From Christensenella sp. UBA4675 (GTDB lineage Bacteria > Bacillota > Clostridia > Christensenellales > Borkfalkiaceae), in NCBI GenBank assembly GCA_002405165.1, contig DHLF01000004.1, forward strand, positions 186,952-250,951: a DNA stretch of 64,000 nucleotides. The letters run 5' to 3'. Position 1 is the stretch's first letter. Every line of letters starts with the position of its first letter. The position numbers and the translations under genes were made by a program. Of the stretch, positions 1-8,600 are shown one piece after another. The notes beneath the pieces are model-generated. The model worked only from the letters and a program-made list of their open reading frames with translations. It had not been told where the DNA came from and did not search any database.

Positions 1-642
1 CGCAGACATTTCGCCTTTGTCTTGCTCGAATTCGCTACCATATAAAGGCGGGTACACATTATTATGATTACGCCAATAATCCATCCAACTATCACCAAAA
101 AAAACAAATTCATATTGCGGGAAATTTTTTTGAGAATATTCTTTTATATATTCCTTAAATTTATGAGAAAAGGGGTTTGTCAACTCTACGTTCATATCGG
201 CGGTAAAACCGGGAAATAGTCTATTTTCGTTAAAATTTCCTTTCCAGTCTTCATAATATCCTACACCCTTGAAAAATTTATGAGCAATAGCTAACGGAGT
301 TCCGTCCCTACGAGTAAAATAAAATATACCGTTACCATAAAACCAATCGGATTTGCTATGGTCAAAATCACCTTCATATAATAGCGTAACACTACCTTCC
401 GGTCCACCAAACGCCGTTCCTTCAGAAAAAGTAGACTGAGCAAAATATTGTCTTCCGTGTCCTTGCTTGTAAAAATTCTTACCGTCGTACTCCATTTCTC
501 CTATGTATACAGAGCCCTCTGCATATTTTTCTTCGCCAATACCTTTACAAAAAACACCGATTTTAAATTCAGCATTATTTAAAGGTTCAAACCAACGCAT
601 TCCGACTTTATTTAAATCGGTAGAAAAAATCACTCTTGCCAT
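1..642 (-). CDS. MORN-like / SGNH (GDSL) hydrolase-like protein, partial (3' end outside window)
   Basis: This is an open reading frame on the minus strand that runs off the left edge; 214 codons are visible. The ATG at 642 is preceded by an AAGGG Shine-Dalgarno-like run. Residues about 46-110 contain Gly/Tyr-rich motifs (YIGEMEYDG, GHGRQYF, YEGDF, GNGIFYF) that resemble MORN repeats. Around residues 179-190 the motif FVFFGDSWMDYW resembles the block I Gly-Asp-Ser of SGNH/GDSL esterases. No signal peptide is visible, so a cytoplasmic protein is likely. The catalytic Asp/His block would lie outside the window and cannot be checked. The family assignment is an inference from short motifs; existence of the gene is well supported by a clean frame and host-like codon use. 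Confidence 0.6.
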   Translation of the reverse strand, partial: MARVIFSTDLNKVGMRWFEPLNNAEFKIGVFCKGIGEEKYAEGSVYIGEMEYDGKNFYKQGHGRQYFAQSTFSEGTAFGGPEGSVTLLYEGDFDHSKSDWFYGNGIFYFTRRDGTPLAIAHKFFKGVGYYEDWKGNFNENRLFPGFTADMNVELTNPFSHKFKEYIKEYSQKNFPQYEFVFFGDSWMDYWRNHNNVYPPLYGSEFEQDKGEMSA

Positions 643-957
643 AATTTGCCCTTATTACAATATTTAATAAAATTTGCTAAATTTCGACTAAATAAATATA
701 AAATTTAAAACTTATAAATTCAAATAAAAGCTTTACTTTTTTAATTTTTTATGTATAAATTAAAAACATTTTATATTAAACTTATGATTATTATATCACC
801 TTAACATAAAAAATACAATAAATACCGTAATATAATATATAAATAGAATAGAATATCTCTATAAAAAATCATTTTATATATAACTCCGAAAAAAAATATA
901 CAACAATAAAAAAGCGTAGCTAAACGCTACGCTTTAAATATATATTATAATACAAAA
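643..957. other. Intergenic region, AT-rich, with a terminator
   Basis: About 315 bases of very AT-rich DNA separate the left-edge gene from the ABC permease gene; both genes read leftwards. The right end holds the terminator of the sugar transporter operon (annotated separately). The rest must hold the promoter of the left-edge gene, but so many TATAAT-like strings occur that I cannot choose one. I see no open reading frame or RNA gene. Confidence 0.6.
905..936 (-). terminator. Rho-independent terminator of the sugar ABC operon
   Basis: AAAGCGTAGC and GCTACGCTTT form a 10-bp stem around a 5-nt loop (911-935). On the minus strand it is followed by a T-run (TTTTTTATTG). It lies about 25 bases after the stop of the last permease gene. 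Confidence 0.85.
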
Positions 958-1977
958 CTAAATTTTCATACCCGAAGTCGCAATTCCTTCTACGAAGAAA
1001 CGTTGAGCATAGAAGTACAATAATAAAGTAGGAATTAAGGCAACCATACAAGCGGCAAATACCTTAGGAACGTTTTGGTCGGAATCCGATTTAGTTCTTA
1101 TCGTAACCAAGATAAGTTGTACCGTTTTAAAGTTACAGCTTCCTTCTAAGTAAAGTCTAGGTCCGAAATAGTCGTTATAACCACCAACGAAACCAAGAAT
1201 TCCTTGCGCTATTAAAGCCGCGCTAGACAACGGAACTACTATCTTAAAGAACATTTTGTAGTAACCCATTCCGTCTAGCTTGCCTGCTTCTATAAGGTCT
1301 GTCGGAATACCTGTAAAATATTGTCTTAAGAAGAAAACGCAGGTCGCCGCGCCAAACATTCCAGGAACGAATAGCGGGAATGCCATCCAAAGTGTTCCGA
1401 ATTTAAGAATTTGTCTAAAAATAGAGAACGAAGGAGCAAGCGATAACGCGCCCGGTAACATCATAGTAGAAAGTAGTAATCCGAACATCCAGTTTTTACC
1501 CTTGAATTGCAATTTAGAAAATGCAAACGCGCTCATTGCGGAAGTAAGTAATCCCAACAACGTCGGGGGTAAAACTAATATACAAGTAAAGACGAACGAG
1601 AACGGAACGTTAGAAAATTCGGTTTTATTACCAAATTCCGTTAAAAACGCCGTTTTACTGGACGCACCGAAGAATATTTCCCTATAATTGTCGATAAGGT
1701 CATATTTGGTTCTTCTCCTCGGAAATAAATTAGCTATTCCAGCTTTAAAGTCTGTTTTAGAAATCAACGAAGCTATAAAGCCGACGAATAACGGGAATAA
1801 CGTCCAAACTACAAATATAAATAAGAAAACGTACATTAGCACTTTTCCGACTATACTCGAAACCGAAACGCCTTCTTTCTTTTTTTGTTCATCGGTAAGT
1901 TCGATTTTTTTTCTGTAACCCGTAGGGTTTTCTACGTTTTCCGAAGAAACAACGGTTTCATTATTCAATTCTTCCAT
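958..1977 (-). CDS. Carbohydrate ABC transporter permease (MalG/ThuG type)
   Basis: This is the inner-membrane permease subunit of a sugar importer. It has several hydrophobic segments and the EAA-loop motif EAGKLDGMGYYKMFFKIVVP, the docking site for the ATPase, in the second half of the protein. The start is set at 1977 (339 residues) because TAAGGAGG sits 5 nt upstream; an ATG 18 nt earlier lacks such a site and overlaps the preceding gene. The upstream neighbour is the partner MalF-type permease, and the solute-binding lipoprotein comes before that. No ATPase gene accompanies them, so a shared MsmX-type ATPase encoded elsewhere is likely. The N-terminus (about 45 residues) before the first membrane segment is longer than usual and charged. 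Substrate is unknown. Confidence 0.9.
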   Translation of the reverse strand: MEELNNETVVSSENVENPTGYRKKIELTDEQKKKEGVSVSSIVGKVLMYVFLFIFVVWTLFPLFVGFIASLISKTDFKAGIANLFPRRRTKYDLIDNYREIFFGASSKTAFLTEFGNKTEFSNVPFSFVFTCILVLPPTLLGLLTSAMSAFAFSKLQFKGKNWMFGLLLSTMMLPGALSLAPSFSIFRQILKFGTLWMAFPLFVPGMFGAATCVFFLRQYFTGIPTDLIEAGKLDGMGYYKMFFKIVVPLSSAALIAQGILGFVGGYNDYFGPRLYLEGSCNFKTVQLILVTIRTKSDSDQNVPKVFAACMVALIPTLLLYFYAQRFFVEGIATSGMKI

Positions 1978-1987
1978 TTTTTCCTCC

Positions 1988-3016
1988 TTAATCATAACTT
2001 ACCCAGTATTTAGACGCTAGGAAGTTAAATATCGTGATAACGCCTATTATTAAAGCAAGCACAACGCCTGCCGAGCACGCAAGTCCGGGATCCGTTGCAC
2101 CACCGCCGTTAAGCAAGTTGTTGATGTACGCAATAACCGTTGTATGTGGGTTTGTAACTTTTACTCCGAATAACGTTGTAGGTGCAGGAGCCCCTATCTT
2201 TGCAATCATGTCAGGAACGGCGTAAGCTTGTAATGCTCCTATCGTACCCGTAATGAATAAGTAGAACGTCGTAGGCGAAATTGCAGGCAACGTAATTTTA
2301 AAGAAAATTTGCGTAGCATTTGCCCCGTCAACCTTTGCCGCTTCGTAATACGAATTGTTTACGTTGGTTAACGCCGCGGTAAATAATATTATTTGGAATC
2401 CTGTTCCGCCCCAAATGTTTACGATAAATACAACTAGATAGAAATGCTTATTCGTCCAATTTACAGGTTTTTTATTCCAAAACATTTTTGCAAATTCATT
2501 TAACGTACCGCCGTTACTAAATCCGAAGAATTCACCCCAAATTAGCGCAATTGCAACTGAAGAGCATATAAACGGTAACAAATAGATAGTACGAAGCAAA
2601 TTTTTACATTTAATCTTTTTAGATAAGAAAAACGCAATAATCAAACTTAGAATTAAACATACGGGTGTAGCAATATATTGTACAACCGTTGTAACTAGCG
2701 TTTCTAAAAACAATCCGCTGTTTACGTCGGAAGAAGAATGCACAAATAATTTAACGTAGTTGTCAAACCCAACGAAAGTCGAACTCCAATTGCCTTTATA
2801 TTTTCCGACTTTTTCTAATTCGGCGCTTGCCGGATAAATTCTAAAAAAGAATTCCCCATCGTCAAACTTGAAAAACGACATTCCTATACCGAGTACCATC
2901 GGTACTAATCCGAAAATTAAAAAACCTAAAACAGGAATTATTGCCATACATATTCCGGCAACGTTTTCTTTCCTGTCAAAATGTTTTCTTTTTTCGTAAA
3001 TTTTCTCTAAATTCAT
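1988..3016 (-). CDS. Carbohydrate ABC transporter permease (MalF/UgpA type)
   Basis: This is the first membrane subunit of the sugar importer, 342 residues with about six membrane segments. The EAA-loop motif EAAKVDGANATQIFFKITLP is clear near residues 225-245. The start has AGAGG 6 nt upstream. About 75 bases separate it from the solute-binding protein gene, and its stop overlaps the region just before the second permease, so the three genes form one operon. A periplasm-facing insertion near residues 55-85 (charged, Tyr-rich) follows the first membrane helix. The family is secure; the sugar carried cannot be told from sequence. Confidence 0.9.
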   Translation of the reverse strand: MNLEKIYEKRKHFDRKENVAGICMAIIPVLGFLIFGLVPMVLGIGMSFFKFDDGEFFFRIYPASAELEKVGKYKGNWSSTFVGFDNYVKLFVHSSSDVNSGLFLETLVTTVVQYIATPVCLILSLIIAFFLSKKIKCKNLLRTIYLLPFICSSVAIALIWGEFFGFSNGGTLNEFAKMFWNKKPVNWTNKHFYLVVFIVNIWGGTGFQIILFTAALTNVNNSYYEAAKVDGANATQIFFKITLPAISPTTFYLFITGTIGALQAYAVPDMIAKIGAPAPTTLFGVKVTNPHTTVIAYINNLLNGGGATDPGLACSAGVVLALIIGVITIFNFLASKYWVSYD

Positions 3017-3093
3017 AGATACCTCTAAAATATTACGAAAGGTATAACTTTTTTGCAGTTATACCTTTGCATAACTTTTTATTAAAATTCTAA

Positions 3094-5127
3094 TTAAGCT
3101 TTCGTGTATTCCTTAATTACATTGAACGTATCGGTAAAGTCGGCAGAATTTATAAATTCGTTAAACGATTTAACCCCGTTTCTTACTTGGTTGTTAAGGT
3201 ATTGAGCCCACTTATCAATCCAAGCAGACCCCGTTTTTAAGTACGACCAGTCACCTTCGCCTTCGTGCATTGCAGCTTCGATAAAGATTTCCGCATTGTA
3301 AGGAGGTAACATATATCCGTCAACGTCTTTTTGGTTTAAGAAGTAACCGTGTTCGGTATCCATAGCTATATGCTTTTGAGAAGGAATAGCAAATCCTTGT
3401 TCGGATTGTCTGATTTGACCTTCTTCGCCTGCGATATATTTAATAAAGTCCCAAGCGGCAGCTTTTTCGTTACTAGATGCCATTGCGCTTACTGCTAATG
3501 CAACCGAACCACTGTGTCCTGCGGTTACGCCGTGATTGATAACGGTTCTATTCATACCGAATCCAGAAGGATCGCCGGTATTAACACCGGTATTGTTATA
3601 AGCCTTATAGATAGGAAGCGGAGCTACGTCCCATGCGAAAGTTGCAGTATTTCTGAAAGACGTTACGTTCCATCTTCCGTCTACTAAGAAGTTGATTTTT
3701 TGACCTAAGAACGAACCGGATTTTGCCCCGTCCCCACCCATAGCAGTAGGTTTAGCAGATACTGCGTATCCGTTTACACCGTCAACCGATACGTCAGCGT
3801 CGGTAGACAATCTTACAAATTCCGTAAACGCTTCTCTTTGAGAAGGAAGAACTTTAAGTTTTCCGCTTGCGATAACGGTATTGTTAGCTTCTCCGTTATA
3901 TCCGATAGCGCTATCATATACAGCTCTATCAGATCTAACTTGGTTATAGGAAGAACCTGCTAAATCTAATTCATTAGTAAGTTTATCGTTATAAGAAATG
4001 ATTTCGCCTGCATTGTAATGCGTTCCGTTAACGGTAATTCCGTCAGTACAATCGTCAGCTACGATAAAGTTTTTGGTATCGTCAACCAAAGTGAAATCAT
4101 AGAAACCGCCGGAATATGTGGAGTCGGTAGTTTCAACGTATTGAATACAGTTACCGCCAACGGACCAACCATAGTTAAACCACCATTCGGTAAAGTATCC
4201 GCCAAGATAACCGGTTCCGTTGTTAGCGTTTAAAATTCTAGCAACTTCTCTGATTTCTTCCCAGCTCATAGCGATTTTGTTGTTGATAAATTTATTGCCG
4301 TTTCCGTCAACGAAATATCCGTAATCACCGACCGTTCCGTTGATAGCAACAGGGTCGCTCCAATCCATTTTATAAACCGCAGTTTTACTACATTCAAGAC
4401 CGTTTTCTTCAAAACCTCTATAGAAGGTTTCGCCGTTGTTAAACCTGTCTAAATCTTCTTTAGCTACGCTTATAACTCTTATACCAGCCGCGTTAAGTTG
4501 GTCTTCGTTATAAAACATAACCGTAGGTCCGATATCCTTAGGCATACCGTACCATCTACCGTTTTTAGCGTCTTTACCCGAACGGTGATTTTCGGTACTA
4601 TAATAGTATCTGTCGTAAATAGAATCCCACATTTGGGTATAATCTATTCCGTTTTCGCCTTCTACAAAGTCGGTTAAATCTGCAAGGAAACCGGATTCAA
4701 CGTATTCTTTATATTGTCCGTCTCCAACGTAGAATACCGTAGGACAATCTTCCGTACCTATGGTGGTGGAAATTGCGCTTGAAACGCTGTCTACCGCGCG
4801 ATATTCAACGTTTACGGTTTTTCCGTTTACTTTTTTACCAAGTTTATTGTAATCTTCTACTAAGTTCTTAAATACCTTGGTTTCTGTATCGCTACCGTCT
4901 CCGTAGAAAGTAATGTTGAGCTTCTTAGAACTGCCACCGGTAGCATAAGATTTTTTAGACGAAGACGAAGATGCGCCAGCCGTCGACGACGAAGACGACG
5001 TTATAGACGATTGAGATTCTCCGCTATTGCTAGTATCTCCATTACCACCGCCACAAGCGGTAAAGCCGATTGCGAAAACAAAAACTAAACTTAAAATTAA
5101 GCTAAGTATTTTTGATTTTCTTTTCAT
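3094..5127 (-). CDS. Extracellular solute-binding lipoprotein of the sugar ABC importer
   Basis: A 677-residue family 1-type substrate-binding lipoprotein. It has a positively charged N-terminus, a hydrophobic stretch and a lipobox ending FTAC, so the mature protein should be anchored by a lipidated Cys. A Ser-rich linker (about residues 30-60) follows the Cys. The body contains motifs typical of sugar-binding proteins, such as the YNEDQL segment and the C-terminal AAWDFIKYI segment. It is longer than most family members (about 430-550 residues). The start at 5127 is chosen because GGAGG lies 11 nt upstream; the earlier in-frame ATG overlaps that Shine-Dalgarno. It is the first gene of the operon, with its promoter at 5305-5333. 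Confidence 0.88.
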   Translation of the reverse strand: MKRKSKILSLILSLVFVFAIGFTACGGGNGDTSNSGESQSSITSSSSSTAGASSSSSKKSYATGGSSKKLNITFYGDGSDTETKVFKNLVEDYNKLGKKVNGKTVNVEYRAVDSVSSAISTTIGTEDCPTVFYVGDGQYKEYVESGFLADLTDFVEGENGIDYTQMWDSIYDRYYYSTENHRSGKDAKNGRWYGMPKDIGPTVMFYNEDQLNAAGIRVISVAKEDLDRFNNGETFYRGFEENGLECSKTAVYKMDWSDPVAINGTVGDYGYFVDGNGNKFINNKIAMSWEEIREVARILNANNGTGYLGGYFTEWWFNYGWSVGGNCIQYVETTDSTYSGGFYDFTLVDDTKNFIVADDCTDGITVNGTHYNAGEIISYNDKLTNELDLAGSSYNQVRSDRAVYDSAIGYNGEANNTVIASGKLKVLPSQREAFTEFVRLSTDADVSVDGVNGYAVSAKPTAMGGDGAKSGSFLGQKINFLVDGRWNVTSFRNTATFAWDVAPLPIYKAYNNTGVNTGDPSGFGMNRTVINHGVTAGHSGSVALAVSAMASSNEKAAAWDFIKYIAGEEGQIRQSEQGFAIPSQKHIAMDTEHGYFLNQKDVDGYMLPPYNAEIFIEAAMHEGEGDWSYLKTGSAWIDKWAQYLNNQVRNGVKSFNEFINSADFTDTFNVIKEYTKA

Positions 5128-5304
5128 AAAAACTAATTCCTCCATTTTATAATATCTGTTTTAAAGATAAGAAAATATCCTTAAAACTAAATACGCATTT
5201 AAATTTTTTACGAAAATTTTATTGAAATTACCGTACGTTAGTTACGCTTAAATCATCTTTTAAGCAAACCTATAAGGAATACAACATTTTCCTTCACTGT
5301 ATCA

Positions 5305-5333
5305 AATATATACCAAAATGACCACTTTGTCAA
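5305..5333 (-). promoter_or_regulatory. Sigma-A type promoter of the sugar ABC operon
   Basis: On the minus strand TTGACA (5328-5333) and TATATT (5305-5310) are separated by exactly 17 bases. The predicted transcript start is near 5298, giving a leader of about 170 nt before the solute-binding protein. Such a long leader could hold a regulatory site, but I see no known riboswitch. Confidence 0.75.
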
Positions 5334-5374
5334 TATAAATTTCAAAAAATATCGTAATATTTTATTTTTTAGGC

Positions 5375-5420
5375 TTAAAGGTAAATTTTAAAAACTATTT
5401 ACCTTTAAACCTTATTTTTT
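5375..5420 (+). terminator. Hairpin with T-run on the plus strand
   Basis: TTAAAGGTAAAT (5375-5386) pairs with ATTTACCTTTAA (5397-5408). A T-rich run (TTATTTTTTT) follows on the plus strand only. The upstream gene reads on the minus strand, where the downstream tract is AAAAAATAAAA. The hairpin may still block or end minus-strand transcripts from the lipoprotein gene, but the polarity does not fit a simple terminator. Confidence 0.5.
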
Positions 5421-5429
5421 TATAGCCCG

Positions 5430-5606
5430 TTTATCAAGTTAAACGAAGAATATTCCATTGCGTAAGCAACTTTTAAACTGTTTGAACTTGAAAATTCGTA
5501 CCAAACATTGGCAATACCGCCCACTCCGTAAATATTCATTTCTATGCGGACTTTATTGCCGAAATTTCTTGTAATTTCATATTTTTGGCGTAAATTAAAA
5601 TTATTT
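5430..5606 (-). pseudogene. 3' coding remnant homologous to the end of the adjacent lipoprotein
   Basis: Just past the stop of the 1347-residue lipoprotein gene, the minus strand carries about 57 sense codons in a +1 shifted frame, ending in TAA near 5430. They include NKVRIEMNIYGV and AMEYSSFNL. These align with GKVTVTFEIYSM and LCEYSSYTV, the last strand-rich segment of the intact gene, so the fragment looks like the end of a paralogue or of a lost extra domain. No start or Shine-Dalgarno is visible. It could instead be a frameshifted extension of the lipoprotein gene itself. Confidence 0.5.
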
Positions 5607-8600
5607 TTAGGTAATGGCGTAATTGTAAACCGTGTAAGAAGAGTATTCGCATAAAACCACCACGTCTACCTTAGCTTTAACGCCGCTTATTACGTAGCTA
5701 AGCTTATAAACGGTATCGGCGTAAGCTGGATTCATCGAATAAATCTCAAAAGTTACGGTAACTTTACCGTTTTCTTGCCCTACGTTTTCACCTACGACAA
5801 CTATTTTAACGTACGCATGTTTTACAATGTCTGCAAACGTAGTAGAAGTAGAAGAAGTATCGCCAAGGAATATGGTGGAGTCGCTAGTTGTGAACGTGAC
5901 GTTACTCCCTACGGTGTTATCGGTTGCCATCCAGAAATGTCCGTCTTGACGAAGAACCGTGTGCTTGCTGTAATCGTCGCACGCGTAAAGCGCAAGTAAA
6001 GGAGTTCTCCATTTTGCGTTAGTATAGCTCATGTCGGTAGTTCCGCATACGGCATATTGATATAAATTAAGTTCCGCCACGAAATTACCTTCTAAACCTT
6101 TGTAAGAAGTCCTGACTCCTTCCACTTGCCAGTCACCTAAAGAATTATCCTCGTTATATACGGTAGTTCCTATTTTGGAAGTGTCGACGCTTAACTCTCC
6201 CGTAGAATTGTTTTCGACTTTAATAGATTTTAAAGTATAAGAACAATCTTCTCCGCCGAATTTAACGTCTATTGCGCCCGACATGCTTTCGCAAGTAAAG
6301 TCCATATAGTAGGTAGCGTTAGTAGCGTAGCTGTAAATCTTATAGATAACGACTATCGTTCCGCTTTTTCTCGAAATAGTAACGGTTACGTCGCTTCTTC
6401 CTTTCATAACCTGAGTGGCAACGCTATTGTCAGTATACCAACTATGTCCTTGCGTCCATTCTCCGTAGGTATTGTTTACAAACCAAGAGTATCTGTCAAA
6501 CCTATAATATCTGCCGTCGTTCGTTCCCGCATTAAATACCGATATTAACAAACATCTCCAAATATCGTCCGCACTTTGTCTTTGATATAAATCGGCTATG
6601 GTAATTTCCATATAGAAATCGCCCGTAATATTGTTGATATTTACAAGTCCGTCCGTTCCGTACTGTCCTTTTCTTGCAACCAAAATATCTTTGTCTACAA
6701 AAGTTTTTACGGTAGAAGCTTTTCTGGTATAGCTTATATTAAACGTTTCGTCAGCCGTTCCCGTAGAAGTCGTTACGCTGTCAGCCGAAGCCGTATATCC
6801 GCTTAACGCGGTGTTAAACGTATACTCATAACCGGGGGCTAATTTGTAAACGCTACTGCCCCTCTTAATGCTTCCGTCCGTAGAACTATAATTTACGGTA
6901 ACGGTTTTCTCGGTTACTTGATATCCGATTGTAAAGTCGGACAAAGTTGTTTTATAAGTCGTTCCGTCCATAACGACGCTTCCGTCGCCAAGCGAAATAC
7001 CTACGGTACTTGCTTTATCGATTAAGTTGGCAACGAATTCTTTTATGGTTTTAGAACTATGTTTTACGTCTGCGTTAAAATAAAGAACTTTTAATCCGTC
7101 CCTATACCAAACGATAGTTCCGTCCGTATTAAACGATACCGTGTATTCGCAACCTTCTTTTATAACCGCATTCCAGTTATAAGTAGGTCCGTAAGTATCG
7201 TTGTCACCGTGTCCGTGCTTTCCGTCATACCAATCGTCCAACAAGGTGCCGTCTTCTCCAAACCACTGCATACAACCTGCGTTTATATTGCATTTGTCAA
7301 TTGCAAACAATAAGCACCAGTCGTTTATCGCGTACGAAGTATTGTCGGTTTGTTTGTACGTTACGGAGAATCCCGTTTTCGCGGTAATAACCTTTAACGC
7401 ACCCGTAGATATTCCCGAAGACAACTTTTTAGTTGTGTCAAGCGAATAGGTAAATGTTTCGGTCTTATCGCCCGCGTCCATAGTAACTTGTTTAGAAGTA
7501 GCGTCGGCTTTAATTATTCCTTTATAAGCCGTTAAGCTTACGGGAGAAATAGTTTTGCTTTCTTTATATCTTAAAGAAAAAGTTTCGGTTTTTGCAAATT
7601 CTCCGCCGTCGTTATAAATCAAGTGTTTAACCGTTAAAGTATAACTGTTTATCGTATACTCAACGTAAACGGTTTTACCTTCTTCGTCCATAGTTACGTT
7701 TAGCGTAGTAGTAGTCTTCGTATATCCCGTAAACGATTTGGTAGGAGTAATCGTTTTACTTGTTCCGAAAGTCATTTGTTGAGTTTCGGTATCTAACGTT
7801 TCGCTAGTTTCGATAGACCTGTAAACTATGGTTAAAGTACAAATTTTAGTTTTAAATACAGCCGTTACCGTAATATCTTTCGTAACGGTATAAGTGTTTC
7901 CGCTAATTTTAGCTCCGTCAACTAAGAAATAATCTAATTCGTATCCGATATTAGCGTTTGCGGTAAACGTTACTTTTGTATTATAACTTACGCTTGTATC
8001 GCTAACCGAAACAGTTCCGTTTTGACAACTACTTACGGTTATGGTATATTTTTGTCCCGCCGCCGTTTTAAACGTAACGGTTACGGTTACGTTTTCCGCA
8101 GGCATTGTAAAGGTAAGATTGCTTACTTCTACCGTTTTACCGCTATCGGTTTTAACCGAAACGGTATCTAATTGATAATCGGTCGCAGGACTTAATACTA
8201 ATACTACTTTATCGCCGTAATTGTAGTTTACACCGTCTTTTAATTTTACGCTACCGTTTTCGCAAGACGCAATAGTAACGGTATAAACGGTTTTTTCTAT
8301 AATAGGTTCTATCGTTACGTTTTCGGCAGGCATTACGAAGCTATTGCTTTCGATTTTTTGTTCGTTCACCCTGAATTCTTTTAAAATTATTCCCGTATCG
8401 GTAACGACGTTACTTATCGTTACGGTTTCGCCCACAGTAGCCGTAGTTTTATCAACGGTGTAGCTAACACCCGTTACTTTTTTGGCGGTTACGTCATATA
8501 CTTGTTTTTCAAGTTCTACCGAAATAGAAACCGAACAAGCCGGCATAGTAAACGTTCCCGAGTTACCGTTAAGGTTTACCGCTATCGTTTGAGCGTTTTC

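Noticed and set aside
1280..1918. Two plus-strand frames within the permease gene
   Set aside because: They mirror the codon pattern of the permease on the other strand and have no ribosome site.
5134..5298. The long leader of the sugar-binding protein gene as a riboswitch or T-box
   Set aside because: I saw no T-box sequence, no conserved aptamer core and no terminator/antiterminator pair.
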